Shown here piece by piece: positions 1 to 7,240 of a stretch of 64,000 nucleotides of DNA (the first letter of the stretch is position 1; each line of letters starts with the position of its first letter). A program made the translations under genes and the position numbers. This DNA comes from Microbacterium sp. SSM24 (GTDB lineage Bacteria > Actinomycetota > Actinomycetes > Actinomycetales > Microbacteriaceae): NCBI RefSeq assembly GCF_025989145.1, contig NZ_JAPDNQ010000001.1:2480001-2544000 (forward strand), written 5' to 3'. Below the pieces are notes generated by a model. That model searched no databases. It had not been told where the DNA came from and was given only the letters and a program-made list of their open reading frames with translations.

Positions 1-1
1 C

Positions 2-787
2 GCCCTCACCGGCGGCGACAGCGGCCCGGGACGGATGTCGGAGCCCGAGCAGATCGTGGCCGAGGCGCTCGCGGCGACGGGAGCCCGCAGCGCTGATCTC
101 ACCGGAGTGCGGGCGGTCGTATCGGCCGGCGGAACACGCGAGCCCATCGATCCCGTGCGCTTCATCGGCAACCGCTCCAGTGGGAAGCAGGGGATCGCGG
201 TCGCGCTCGCGGCAGCCGATCGGGACGCGGACGTGCTCCTGATCGCCGCGCATGTGGACGAAGGCGTGCTCTCCGAGGCATCCGCCCACCCGCGCGTGGA
301 GGTGGTGCGTGCCGGGACGGCCGCGGAGCTCGCGGCCGCCGTCGGCGACGCCGCGGCAGGGGCTGACGTCGTCGTGATGGCGGCGGCCGTCGCCGACTAC
401 CGCGTCGCGGAGGTGTCGGACGCGAAGCTGTCGAAGGATGCCGCGGCCGGGCCGGGCATCACGCTGCACCTCGTCGAGAACGACGACATCCTCGCCGGCC
501 TGGTCCAGAGCCGGCGCGACGGCCAGATCGTCGTGGGATTCGCGGCCGAGACACCCCAGGACGGCGAGACCCTGCTCGACCGCGGACGCCGCAAGGCCGC
601 GCGCAAGGGCGCCGATCTGCTCGCCGTGAACCAGGTGGGCTGGGCGCAGGGATTCGAAGCGGATCGCAACGAGGTGACGCTGCTGGATGCCTCCGGTGAG
701 GTCGTCGCGACGGTGGACGGAACCAAGCGCGCCGTCGCCGACGCGATCTGGGATGCCGTGCGCGGCATCCGCTCCAGAAATAAGTAA
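2..787 (+). CDS. coaBC: Phosphopantothenoylcysteine synthetase half of CoaBC (5' truncated by window edge)
   Basis: The reading frame is open from base 2 to the stop at 785-787, so the gene begins before the window. The visible ~261 residues are the CoaB domain, which joins cysteine to 4'-phosphopantothenate in coenzyme A synthesis; the decarboxylase (CoaC) half should lie upstream. Seen: the loop GGTREPIDPVRFIGNRSSG and K-L-S-K/N-D-D segments typical of CoaB, and a GPGRM linker at the edge that is common in bifunctional CoaBC. The cytosolic enzyme normally stands alone or with rpoZ/metK in actinobacteria; what precedes it cannot be seen. Confidence 0.93.
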   Translation, partial: ALTGGDSGPGRMSEPEQIVAEALAATGARSADLTGVRAVVSAGGTREPIDPVRFIGNRSSGKQGIAVALAAADRDADVLLIAAHVDEGVLSEASAHPRVEVVRAGTAAELAAAVGDAAAGADVVVMAAAVADYRVAEVSDAKLSKDAAAGPGITLHLVENDDILAGLVQSRRDGQIVVGFAAETPQDGETLLDRGRRKAARKGADLLAVNQVGWAQGFEADRNEVTLLDASGEVVATVDGTKRAVADAIWDAVRGIRSRNK

Positions 788-807
788 CAGAAAGGTAACG
801 ACGCATG

Positions 808-813
808 TAGAGT
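808..813 (+). promoter_or_regulatory. -10 element for the GDPD gene
   Basis: TAGAGT lies 51 bases before the chosen ATG at 865 and fits the TANNNT -10 type seen before many genes here. A GGAGG ribosome site follows at 851-855. No convincing -35 is visible. Confidence 0.45.
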
Positions 814-864
814 GGGCGCACCGTGTCGACGATGACACGGTGTTCGACCCGGAGGACATGCCCG

Positions 865-1776
865 ATGCCCCCTGCCGCGGCATCCGATCGCACCAGCGAC
901 CGGACCCACGCTCTGCTCGTCGTCTGCGTGCTCGCGGCCGCCAGCCTGGTGATCGCCTTCCTCGGCGCCAGTCCTGCGCGCGTGAGCGCCACGGAGCTCA
1001 TGGGGGATCCGCGCACGCCCGGAGACGCGGCGTTCATCGCCAGTCACCGCGGCGGCGGCGCCACCGCACCCGAGAACACCCTCCCCGCCATCGCGGCCGC
1101 GCTGGCCGGCGGGTTCGACTACGTCGAGGTCGACGTCGCGCTCACGGCCGACGGGCACCCCGTGCTTCTCCATGACCGCAAAGTGGATCGCACGACCGAC
1201 GGCACCGGGCCGCTCGCCGAGCTGACGCTCGCCGAGGTCCGCGCCCTCGACGCCGGCTCGTGGTTCGATCCGGCGTACGCGGGCACGCGGGTGCCGACGC
1301 TCGCCGAGTTCCTCGACGTGCTCGCCGCCGCGCGAGGGCGCGCGATCGTCGAGCTCAAGGGCACGTGGGATGCCGCAGCCGTCGCCCGCGCGATCGATGA
1401 GATCGCCGCGCGAGACCTCGAGCGCAGCGTCGCCCTCGCGAGCTTCGACGCCCGCACGCTCGCCCTGTGTGCGACCGAGTCCGAGGTCGTCTCGCGCCTG
1501 CTCATCCTCAAGCACCTCCCGAAGGACGCCGCGGCCGCCGCCGCGGAAGCCGGAGTGCGCGGCATCGTCGTCTCGCGCAAGGCTGTGCTCGAGCGACCCG
1601 AAGTCGTCGAGGAGATCCACGCCGCGGGTGGGCGCATCGTCGTCTACACGCTCAACGACGACGCGCAGTGGGATGCGGTCACCGCGCTCGGCGTGGACGG
1701 CATCGTGACCGACGACCCGCACCTGCTGTCGCAGTGGCAGGCGGCGTCGGCCGGCCACGAGCGCGTCGGCCCATGA
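865..1776 (+). CDS. Secreted or membrane-anchored glycerophosphodiester phosphodiesterase
   Basis: 303 aa GDPD-family TIM-barrel enzyme that hydrolyses glycerophosphodiesters to glycerol-3-phosphate and an alcohol. Seen: the catalytic start of the barrel (SHRGGGATAPENT), the EVDVALTADGHPVLLHD metal/catalytic block, then TDGTG. An N-terminal hydrophobic stretch (about residues 15-35) indicates export or anchoring. I chose ATG 865 over the in-frame ATG at 823 because GGAGG sits at 851-855 with normal spacing. The family assignment is firm; substrate (lipid-derived diesters versus teichoic-acid-like polymers) cannot be told from sequence. Confidence 0.88.
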   Translation: MPPAAASDRTSDRTHALLVVCVLAAASLVIAFLGASPARVSATELMGDPRTPGDAAFIASHRGGGATAPENTLPAIAAALAGGFDYVEVDVALTADGHPVLLHDRKVDRTTDGTGPLAELTLAEVRALDAGSWFDPAYAGTRVPTLAEFLDVLAAARGRAIVELKGTWDAAAVARAIDEIAARDLERSVALASFDARTLALCATESEVVSRLLILKHLPKDAAAAAAEAGVRGIVVSRKAVLERPEVVEEIHAAGGRIVVYTLNDDAQWDAVTALGVDGIVTDDPHLLSQWQAASAGHERVGP

Positions 1777-1814
1777 CCGCGGCGCGTCCCTCGGATTTCC
1801 CCGCGCGGGCGTCG

Positions 1815-1820
1815 TAGGGT
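1815..1820 (+). promoter_or_regulatory. -10 element for the lipoprotein gene
   Basis: TAGGGT 28 bases before ATG 1849, followed by a purine-rich GAGGCAGG ribosome site. No clear -35. Confidence 0.4.
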
Positions 1821-1848
1821 CGAGAGGTCCTACGAGCACGGAGGCAGG

Positions 1849-2493
1849 ATGCTGCACGATCGACGTCGGATCGCGGTCCGTTCCCTGGGCACGATCGGCC
1901 TACTGGCCGTCGCGGCCGCCCTCATCGTGGGCTGCCGCCCCGAGGCGGGCCCCGGCTCCACGGGAGATCCGACGCCGTCGATCTCGACGCGTCCCACCGG
2001 TGCCTCGCCGACGCCGATCGAGACGGAACTGCCCGGTGCAGGATTCGAGGTCCCGGCGTCGTGCGAAGACGTCTACTCCGCGGCCATGCTCAGCAGTCTC
2101 ACCGCCGACAACCCGCCGCTCAACGACCCGGACGTGACGATGCTCTCGACGCAGGACATCGACCTCAACCAGATCATCGACGGGGGCGCGGCGACCCTCC
2201 GCTGCTCGTGGGGGCTGCCCGGCGAGTACGGGCTGGCGACGAACGTCACCGCGATCGATGCCGAGCAGGGAGAGTTCATCCTCGCGGAGCTCGCCGCGTC
2301 GGGGGCGGCGTGCGAGCCCCTCGGGAGCGGCACGGTGTGCCGGTTCGAGCAGAAGGGCGTCACCCAGGACGACCAGGTTTACACCAGCGGCGAGACCCAC
2401 TACGTGGGTGACGGCGGCTGGGTGTCGACGTCGTGGCTCAACTTCGCGCCGGAGGGTTACACCGAGGACATCGTGGATACGGTCTGGGGCTGA
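1849..2493 (+). CDS. Putative lipoprotein, function unknown
   Basis: 214 aa. A short basic N-terminus and a hydrophobic core end in a lipobox LIVGC with Cys29, so the protein should be lipid-anchored outside the membrane. A Pro/Thr/Ser-rich linker (about 30-65) precedes a globular part with paired cysteines (in SCEDVY, LRCSWG, ACEP, VCRF) suggestive of disulfides. I do not recognise a named family with certainty; the layout resembles DUF3558-like actinobacterial lipoproteins. It lies between the GDPD gene and an SNF2 helicase gene and seems to have its own promoter. Confidence 0.75.
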   Translation: MLHDRRRIAVRSLGTIGLLAVAAALIVGCRPEAGPGSTGDPTPSISTRPTGASPTPIETELPGAGFEVPASCEDVYSAAMLSSLTADNPPLNDPDVTMLSTQDIDLNQIIDGGAATLRCSWGLPGEYGLATNVTAIDAEQGEFILAELAASGAACEPLGSGTVCRFEQKGVTQDDQVYTSGETHYVGDGGWVSTSWLNFAPEGYTEDIVDTVWG

Positions 2494-2508
2494 GCCACCG
2501 GCATCCGC

Positions 2509-2514
2509 TAGACT
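2509..2514 (+). promoter_or_regulatory. -10 element for the SNF2 helicase gene
   Basis: TAGACT located directly after the lipoprotein stop. If used, it gives a leader of about 175 bases before ATG 2695; the leader contains a small hairpin (CTCGCT/AGCGAG near 2541-2557). Confidence 0.4.
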
Positions 2515-2694
2515 GACACCCGGGGAATCCGCTGTCGATGTCGCAGCTCGCTGAAGCGAGTGCCCGCGGCCGACGGTGAGAGCACCCGCCCCGTGTTCGC
2601 GACGGCGTCCGCGCCGCCAGCGGGAGCATCGCAGTCGTTTCGGTGTCCGCACCGATTCATCGCCGGTTCGCCGGCATTCACGCTCAGGAGGAGC

Positions 2695-4851
2695 ATGCCG
2701 CCCACGGCACCCGCCCAGACGTCGGCGCAGCGCCGCCGCAAGTCTTCGGCCGCACGTCGAGACGACGAGGCGCCCATCATCCCGATCCTCGCGCGCAAGG
2801 TGCGCGAGGTCGAGGCCAAAGCCCAGCGAGGCAAGCTCGGTCCGACGAACCGCGTCAAGTTCCAGGTCATCGCGTTCCTGGTGCGCGAGGAGCGCGCCCG
2901 TGTTAAGAGCGACACCGCGGTGACGGATGCCGCGCGCGCCGAGCTGCTCAAGCGGCTCGACGGCGTCGCCACCATCCTCGCCAAGACGGCGGCACGCGAC
3001 ACGTCGCTCATCCAGCTGCTCGAAGTCGATCAGGCCGCCTCGCCGGTCGCGCGACGCATGCGCCGCGACTGGCTGCTCGAGTCGGGTGCGGAGCTGCCCC
3101 CGGACGAGCTCATCATCACCGACGCGGCCCCGGTCGCGGCCACGGTCGTCCCCGCCGCGCTGGCCGAGCGTCAGGTCGTGCCGCTGCAGGTGGAATCGCG
3201 CCGCGAGTCCAACCCGTTCCTCGCGCCCGACCTCTCCCTCCGCGCCCCGAAGCCGACGCCGCGCCGCCGTCTCGACGGCTGGGAGCTCATGGGTCCGCTC
3301 TACAAGGCGTTCGAGACCGGTGCCGGCGGCGGTGCCGCCACCATGGACCTTCCGCCCGTGCCCGAGTTCGACAGGCTCTCTCCCAAAGGCCTCGAGATCA
3401 TGGTGCACCAGTCGCGCTTCCTCGAGTCCGTGCGCGAGGGCCACCGCACCTTCCTCCTGGCCGACGAGCCGGGACTCGGAAAGACCGCGGAGTCCGTGCT
3501 CGCGGCATCCGTCGCCGGCGCCTATCCGCTGCTGGCAGTCGTGCCCAACGTCGTCAAGATGAACTGGGCCCGCGAGGTGGAGCGCTGGACGCCCCACCGC
3601 CGCGCGACGGTCATCCACGGTGACGGCGAGGCCATCGATGCGTTCGCGGACGTCTTCATCGTCAACTACGAGGTCCTCGACCGGCATCTGTCCTGGCTCG
3701 GCGACCTGGGCCTGAAGGGCATGGTGGTCGACGAGGCGCACTTCATCAAGAACCTCTCGTCGCAGCGCTCGCAGAACGTCCTCGCGCTCGCCGCACGCAT
3801 CCGCGAGCAGGTGCGCAACCCGCTGCTGCTCGCGCTGACGGGAACCCCGCTCATCAACGACGTCGAGGACTTCGACGCGATCTGGCGGTTCCTCGGCTGG
3901 ACGACCGGCGAGAAGCCCGGTCCCGCGCTGATGGAGAAGCTCGACGACACGGGTCTCACCCCGGCCGACAAGGCGTTCTACCCCGAGGCCCGCGACGCGG
4001 TGATCTCGATGGGCATCGTGCGTCGCAAGAAGAAGGACGTCGCCGCCGACCTGCCCGACAAGCTCATCGCCGACCTCCCGGTCGAGCTGGACGACGAGTT
4101 CGGCCGCTCGATCCGTCAAGCGGAGCGCGAACTCGGCGAGCGACTGGCCGCGCGCTACCGCCGCATCATCGAGGCCCGCGGCGACCGCGGCCTCGCGCCC
4201 GGCGAGATCGACGGCGACATCGTGCGTCTCGTGGCGCAGAACGAGCTCGAGGAGTCCAAGGCCGCCGGGACCGGCTCCGAGAACGTGTTCACCATGGTGC
4301 GCAAGATCGGCCAGGCCAAGGCGCTCCTCGCGGCGGACTACGCCGTGCAGCTGCAGCGCTCGGTCGGCAAGGTCGTGTTCTTCGCCAAGCACATCGATGT
4401 GATGGATGCCGCAGAGGCGCACTTCGCGGGCGCCGGCCTGCGCACGGTGTCGATCCGCGGTGACCAGACGACGCCGGTCCGCCAGCAGGCGATCGACGAC
4501 TTCAACAACGACGAGGGCGTGGGGATCGCGGTCTGCTCGCTGACCGCGGCAGGCGTCGGGCTCAACATGCAGGCGGCGTCCAACGTGGTGCTCGCCGAAC
4601 TCTCGTGGACGGCCGCCGAGCAGACGCAGGCGATCGACCGCGTGCACCGCATCGGCCAGGACGAGCCGGTCACGGCGTGGCGCATCATCGCCGCGCACAC
4701 GATCGACACGAAGATCGCCGAGCTGATCGACTCCAAGCAGGGGCTCGCCCAGCGGGCGCTCGACGGCGAGGCCGTCGACCCGCAGTCGAGCGACTCGGTG
4801 CAGCTGTCGGCGCTCATGCACCTCACGCGCCAGGCACTCGGCGCGGACTGA
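2695..4851 (+). CDS. SNF2-family DEAD/DEAH-box ATPase/helicase
   Basis: 718 aa superfamily-2 Snf2-type ATPase. Seen: motif I ADEPGLGKT (about residue 257), motif II DEAH followed by FIKN, LTGTPLIND, and the C-terminal lobe with RVHRIGQ (motif VI). About 190 charged N-terminal residues precede the motor. The start was taken as ATG 2695 because AGGAGG lies at 2686-2691; an in-frame GTG at 2560 would add 45 residues without homology-like features. Relatives remodel DNA-protein or RNA polymerase complexes, but which target applies here is unknown. It stands alone, followed by a hairpin terminator. Confidence 0.85.
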   Translation: MPPTAPAQTSAQRRRKSSAARRDDEAPIIPILARKVREVEAKAQRGKLGPTNRVKFQVIAFLVREERARVKSDTAVTDAARAELLKRLDGVATILAKTAARDTSLIQLLEVDQAASPVARRMRRDWLLESGAELPPDELIITDAAPVAATVVPAALAERQVVPLQVESRRESNPFLAPDLSLRAPKPTPRRRLDGWELMGPLYKAFETGAGGGAATMDLPPVPEFDRLSPKGLEIMVHQSRFLESVREGHRTFLLADEPGLGKTAESVLAASVAGAYPLLAVVPNVVKMNWAREVERWTPHRRATVIHGDGEAIDAFADVFIVNYEVLDRHLSWLGDLGLKGMVVDEAHFIKNLSSQRSQNVLALAARIREQVRNPLLLALTGTPLINDVEDFDAIWRFLGWTTGEKPGPALMEKLDDTGLTPADKAFYPEARDAVISMGIVRRKKKDVAADLPDKLIADLPVELDDEFGRSIRQAERELGERLAARYRRIIEARGDRGLAPGEIDGDIVRLVAQNELEESKAAGTGSENVFTMVRKIGQAKALLAADYAVQLQRSVGKVVFFAKHIDVMDAAEAHFAGAGLRTVSIRGDQTTPVRQQAIDDFNNDEGVGIAVCSLTAAGVGLNMQAASNVVLAELSWTAAEQTQAIDRVHRIGQDEPVTAWRIIAAHTIDTKIAELIDSKQGLAQRALDGEAVDPQSSDSVQLSALMHLTRQALGAD

Positions 4852-4859
4852 CAGACGGC

Positions 4860-4892
4860 GCGGCCGACCCCGTCTCGACGGGGATCGGCCGC
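4860..4892 (+). terminator. Hairpin terminator after SNF2 gene
   Basis: CGGCCGACCCCGTC (4861-4874) pairs with GACGGGGATCGGCCG (4877-4891) with a single bulged A. There is no U tract after it, so termination would be hairpin-only or Rho-assisted. Confidence 0.55.
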
Positions 4893-4927
4893 GGCGGCGC
4901 GTGTGGCAGGGTGCGGCATCCGGGCAC

Positions 4928-4933
4928 TAATGT
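4928..4933 (+). promoter_or_regulatory. -10 element for pfkA
   Basis: TAATGT 52 bases before the pfkA ATG; a GAGGA ribosome site sits at about 4973-4977. Confidence 0.4.
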
Positions 4934-4985
4934 CGGGTGAGGCAGCGTCGCCGACCCTCTTCTCCCTACAGCGAGGACCACAGCC

Positions 4986-6014
4986 ATGAAGATCGGCATC
5001 CTGACGAGCGGTGGCGACTGCCCCGGACTCAACGCGGTCATCCGCGGCGTCGTCCTCAAGGGGACCACGTCGTACGACCTGGAGTTCGTCGGCATCCGCG
5101 ACGGCTGGCGCGGCGTGGTCGATGCGGACTTCTTCCCGCTGACCCGTCACGAGGTGAAGGGCCTGTCGAAGGTCGGCGGCACGATTCTCGGCACGAGCCG
5201 CACCAACCCGTACGAGGGTCCCCGCGGCGGGGCCGAGAACATCGCCAAGACCCTCTACGGCCACCGGATCGACGGCATCATCGCGATCGGCGGCGAGGGC
5301 ACCCTGGCAGCTGCCAACCGCCTGGCCAACGACGGCATCAATGTGCTGGGCGTGCCGAAGACGATCGACAACGACCTCCGCGCGACCGACTACTCGTTCG
5401 GCTTCGACACGGCGGTGAACATCGCCACCGACGCGATGGACCGCCTCCGCACCACGGGGGACTCGCACCAGCGCTGCATGGTGGCTGAGGTCATGGGGCG
5501 CCACGTCGGGTGGATCGCCCTGCACGCGGGCATGGCCGCAGGCGCCCACGCGATCTGCATCCCCGAGGTGCCGATGTCGATCGACGAGATCTGCGACCTC
5601 GTCTCCAAGGCTCACGACCGCGGCCGCGCACCCCTCATCGTCGTCTCCGAGGGCTTCAAGCTGAAGGGTCAGGACGAGGCGTTCTCCGACAAGGGGCTCG
5701 ACGCCTTCAACCGTCCGCGTCTCGGCGGGATCAGCGAGGTGCTCGCGCCCGAGATCGAGCGGAGGACGGGCATCGAGACCCGCTCGACGGTGCTCGGACA
5801 CATCCAGCGCGGCGGCTCGCCCTCCGGCTTCGACCGCGTGCTCGCCACGCGGCTGGGCCTGCACGCGGCCGACGCGGTCGTCGACGGGGCGTGGGGCCAG
5901 ATGGTGGCCATGCGCGGCACCGACATCGTGCGCGTGCCGTTCGCCGAGGCCCTCGGCGAGCTCAACACCGTGCCGCTCTACCGCTACGAAGAGGCCGCCG
6001 CCCTCTTCGGCTGA
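4986..6014 (+). CDS. pfkA: 6-phosphofructokinase
   Basis: 342 aa cytosolic glycolytic enzyme that phosphorylates fructose-6-phosphate to fructose-1,6-bisphosphate. Seen: SGGDCPGLNA near the N-terminus, IGGEGTLAAA, VPKTIDNDL and the MGRHVGWIA and HIQRGG segments. In the GGEGT motif a Gly occupies the position where an Asp marks pyrophosphate-dependent enzymes, while Lys follows in PKTIDND; this G/K combination is known from actinobacterial ATP-dependent enzymes, so ATP use is the likelier reading. Length is normal for this group. It is monocistronic and followed by repeats. Confidence 0.95.
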   Translation: MKIGILTSGGDCPGLNAVIRGVVLKGTTSYDLEFVGIRDGWRGVVDADFFPLTRHEVKGLSKVGGTILGTSRTNPYEGPRGGAENIAKTLYGHRIDGIIAIGGEGTLAAANRLANDGINVLGVPKTIDNDLRATDYSFGFDTAVNIATDAMDRLRTTGDSHQRCMVAEVMGRHVGWIALHAGMAAGAHAICIPEVPMSIDEICDLVSKAHDRGRAPLIVVSEGFKLKGQDEAFSDKGLDAFNRPRLGGISEVLAPEIERRTGIETRSTVLGHIQRGGSPSGFDRVLATRLGLHAADAVVDGAWGQMVAMRGTDIVRVPFAEALGELNTVPLYRYEEAAALFG

Positions 6015-6016
6015 GT

Positions 6017-6058
6017 CGGCTGCGCCATGCGTGCCGCCGGCTGCGCCATGCGTGCCGC
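6017..6058 (+). repeat. Two perfect 21-bp direct repeats
   Basis: Copy 1 is 6017-6037 and copy 2 is 6038-6058; both run from CGGCTGCGCC to GTGCCGC. They begin three bases after the pfkA stop codon and run straight into the palindromic repeat at 6057. Confidence 0.9.
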
Positions 6059-6121
6059 AGGAGAAATCGGCTGTGCAGGACGATCCTGGACAGATCGTCC
6101 TGTGTAGCGGATTCCTCCTGC
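6057..6121. repeat. Nested palindromic intergenic repeat, copy A
   Basis: Outer arms GCAGGAGAAATC (6057-6068) and GGATTCCTCCTGC (6109-6121) pair with one mismatch; inner arms AGGACGATC (6077-6085) and GATCGTCCT (6093-6101) pair perfectly. The right half (GATCGTCCTG, five bases, CGGATT-CTCCTGCGC) is shared at identical spacing with copy B at 7095-7158. No U tract follows, so it is not a classical terminator. It may fold as RNA or as a DNA cruciform. Confidence 0.85.
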
Positions 6122-6227
6122 GCTGGGGACGCGCTGCGCCTCCTCCACAAGGCGGAGGTTCGGCGCAGCGCCTCACATCTGCGCGGTCCCGGAGGTGGCC
6201 GGATGCCGCGGCCACAATCATCGTCGG

Positions 6228-7064
6228 ATGCGATCAGTTGACGAGCTCGCGCGACGGCTCGAGTCACGCGGCGGAGCGATGCGCACCGAGGACGCTCGCC
6301 AAGAGGGTTTCACGGTGCACGGCATCCGGCGGGCCGTCGCGGAAGGCGTCGCCGAGCGCGTGCGGAAGCGCTGGATCGTCTCGGCGACGTGCGACCCCGA
6401 CATCCGCTGCGCGGTCGAGGCCGGCGGCCGGCTGACCTGCCTCACCGCGGCGAAGCGTGCCGGGCTCTGGACTCCCGATCACGACGCGATCCATCTCGCG
6501 GTACCGCCGACCGCGGCGCGCGTCGACCAGATCGGCCTCCGAGTCCATTGGAGCAGGGGTCCGGCGCCCGTGCCCTCCGGTTCTGTCACCGACAGTCTCA
6601 TCAACGTCCTGTTCCACGTGGCCAGATGCGTCCCGCCGCTGGAGGCGTTGGCTGTGTGGGAATCCGCGGTGCGCTCCCGCGCCGTCGACCCACTCGTCCT
6701 GAAGCGGGTCGAATGGCGCAGCGAGGCCGCGCGAAGGCTGGCGGCGGAGTCCTCCGACCTGTCCGATTCCGGGATCGAGACGCGATTCCTGATCCTCATG
6801 CGCACCAGTGGGATCACGGTGCGGCAGCAGGTGCGGCTCATCGGCCATCACGTGGACGGACTGATCGGGCGACGATTGATCGTTCAGCTCGACGGATTCG
6901 CCCACCATCAGGCGGCCGATCGTCGGCGCGACATCCGTCACGACGCCGACCTGGTGCTGCGGGGCTTCACGGTGCTGCGGTTCGACTACTACCAGGTGCT
7001 GTTCCAGCCCGACGCCGTTGTCGCGACCGTCCAGATGGCCATCGCCCAGGGGCTCCACCGCTGA
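6228..7064 (+). CDS. DUF559-type (Vsr-like nuclease fold) protein with AbiEi-like N-terminus
   Basis: 278 aa. The N-terminal ~55 residues look like the winged-helix domain of AbiEi-type antitoxins (ARQEGFTVHGIRRAVAEG, then WIVS), the middle is a linker, and the C-terminal ~100 residues match the DUF559/Vsr-like fold: VDGLIGRRLIVQLDGFAHH, then RRRDIRHDADL and GFTVLRFDY. The usual Glu of the core nuclease motif is Gln here (IVQLDG), so activity is doubtful. I prefer ATG 6228; a GTG at 6195 is in frame. There is no partner toxin next to it. The gene sits between two copies of a palindromic repeat. Confidence 0.75.
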   Translation: MRSVDELARRLESRGGAMRTEDARQEGFTVHGIRRAVAEGVAERVRKRWIVSATCDPDIRCAVEAGGRLTCLTAAKRAGLWTPDHDAIHLAVPPTAARVDQIGLRVHWSRGPAPVPSGSVTDSLINVLFHVARCVPPLEALAVWESAVRSRAVDPLVLKRVEWRSEAARRLAAESSDLSDSGIETRFLILMRTSGITVRQQVRLIGHHVDGLIGRRLIVQLDGFAHHQAADRRRDIRHDADLVLRGFTVLRFDYYQVLFQPDAVVATVQMAIAQGLHR

Positions 7065-7094
7065 GTGCCGGGAGTGCGTGCCACGATCCGTAGC

Positions 7095-7158
7095 CAGGAG
7101 AAATCCGCACGACAGGATGCTGGCCGTGCAGATCGTCCTGCCCATCGGATTTCTCCTG
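7095..7158. repeat. Nested palindromic intergenic repeat, copy B
   Basis: Outer arms CAGGAGAAATCCG (7095-7107) and CGGATTTCTCCTG (7146-7158) are a perfect 13-bp inverted repeat. The inner element keeps GATCGTCCTG (7131-7140) of copy A but its partner strand is degraded. Like copy A it is preceded by GCGTGCC and followed by GCGC and a GC-rich stretch. Confidence 0.85.
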
Positions 7159-7196
7159 CGCAGCGAACGCGACAGCAGCGGCGGGACGGGCGAGCG

Positions 7197-7228
7197 GATG
7201 CCGCGCCGCGCCGATGCCGCGCCGCGCC
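7197..7228 (+). repeat. 16-bp tandem duplication
   Basis: GATGCCGCGCCGCGCC occurs twice in direct succession (7197-7212, 7213-7228), a few bases from the 3' end of the protease II gene. Confidence 0.85.
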
Positions 7229-7240
7229 GTCGCCGCAGGG

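Noticed and set aside
1900..4821. 973-codon minus-strand frame over the lipoprotein and SNF2 genes
   Set aside because: Antisense to genes with clear motifs; composition is that of a shadow frame.
6017..6121. pfkA intrinsic terminator
   Set aside because: The hairpin lacks a U tract, and the same element recurs at 7095 away from a similar gene end; a repeat element explains it better.
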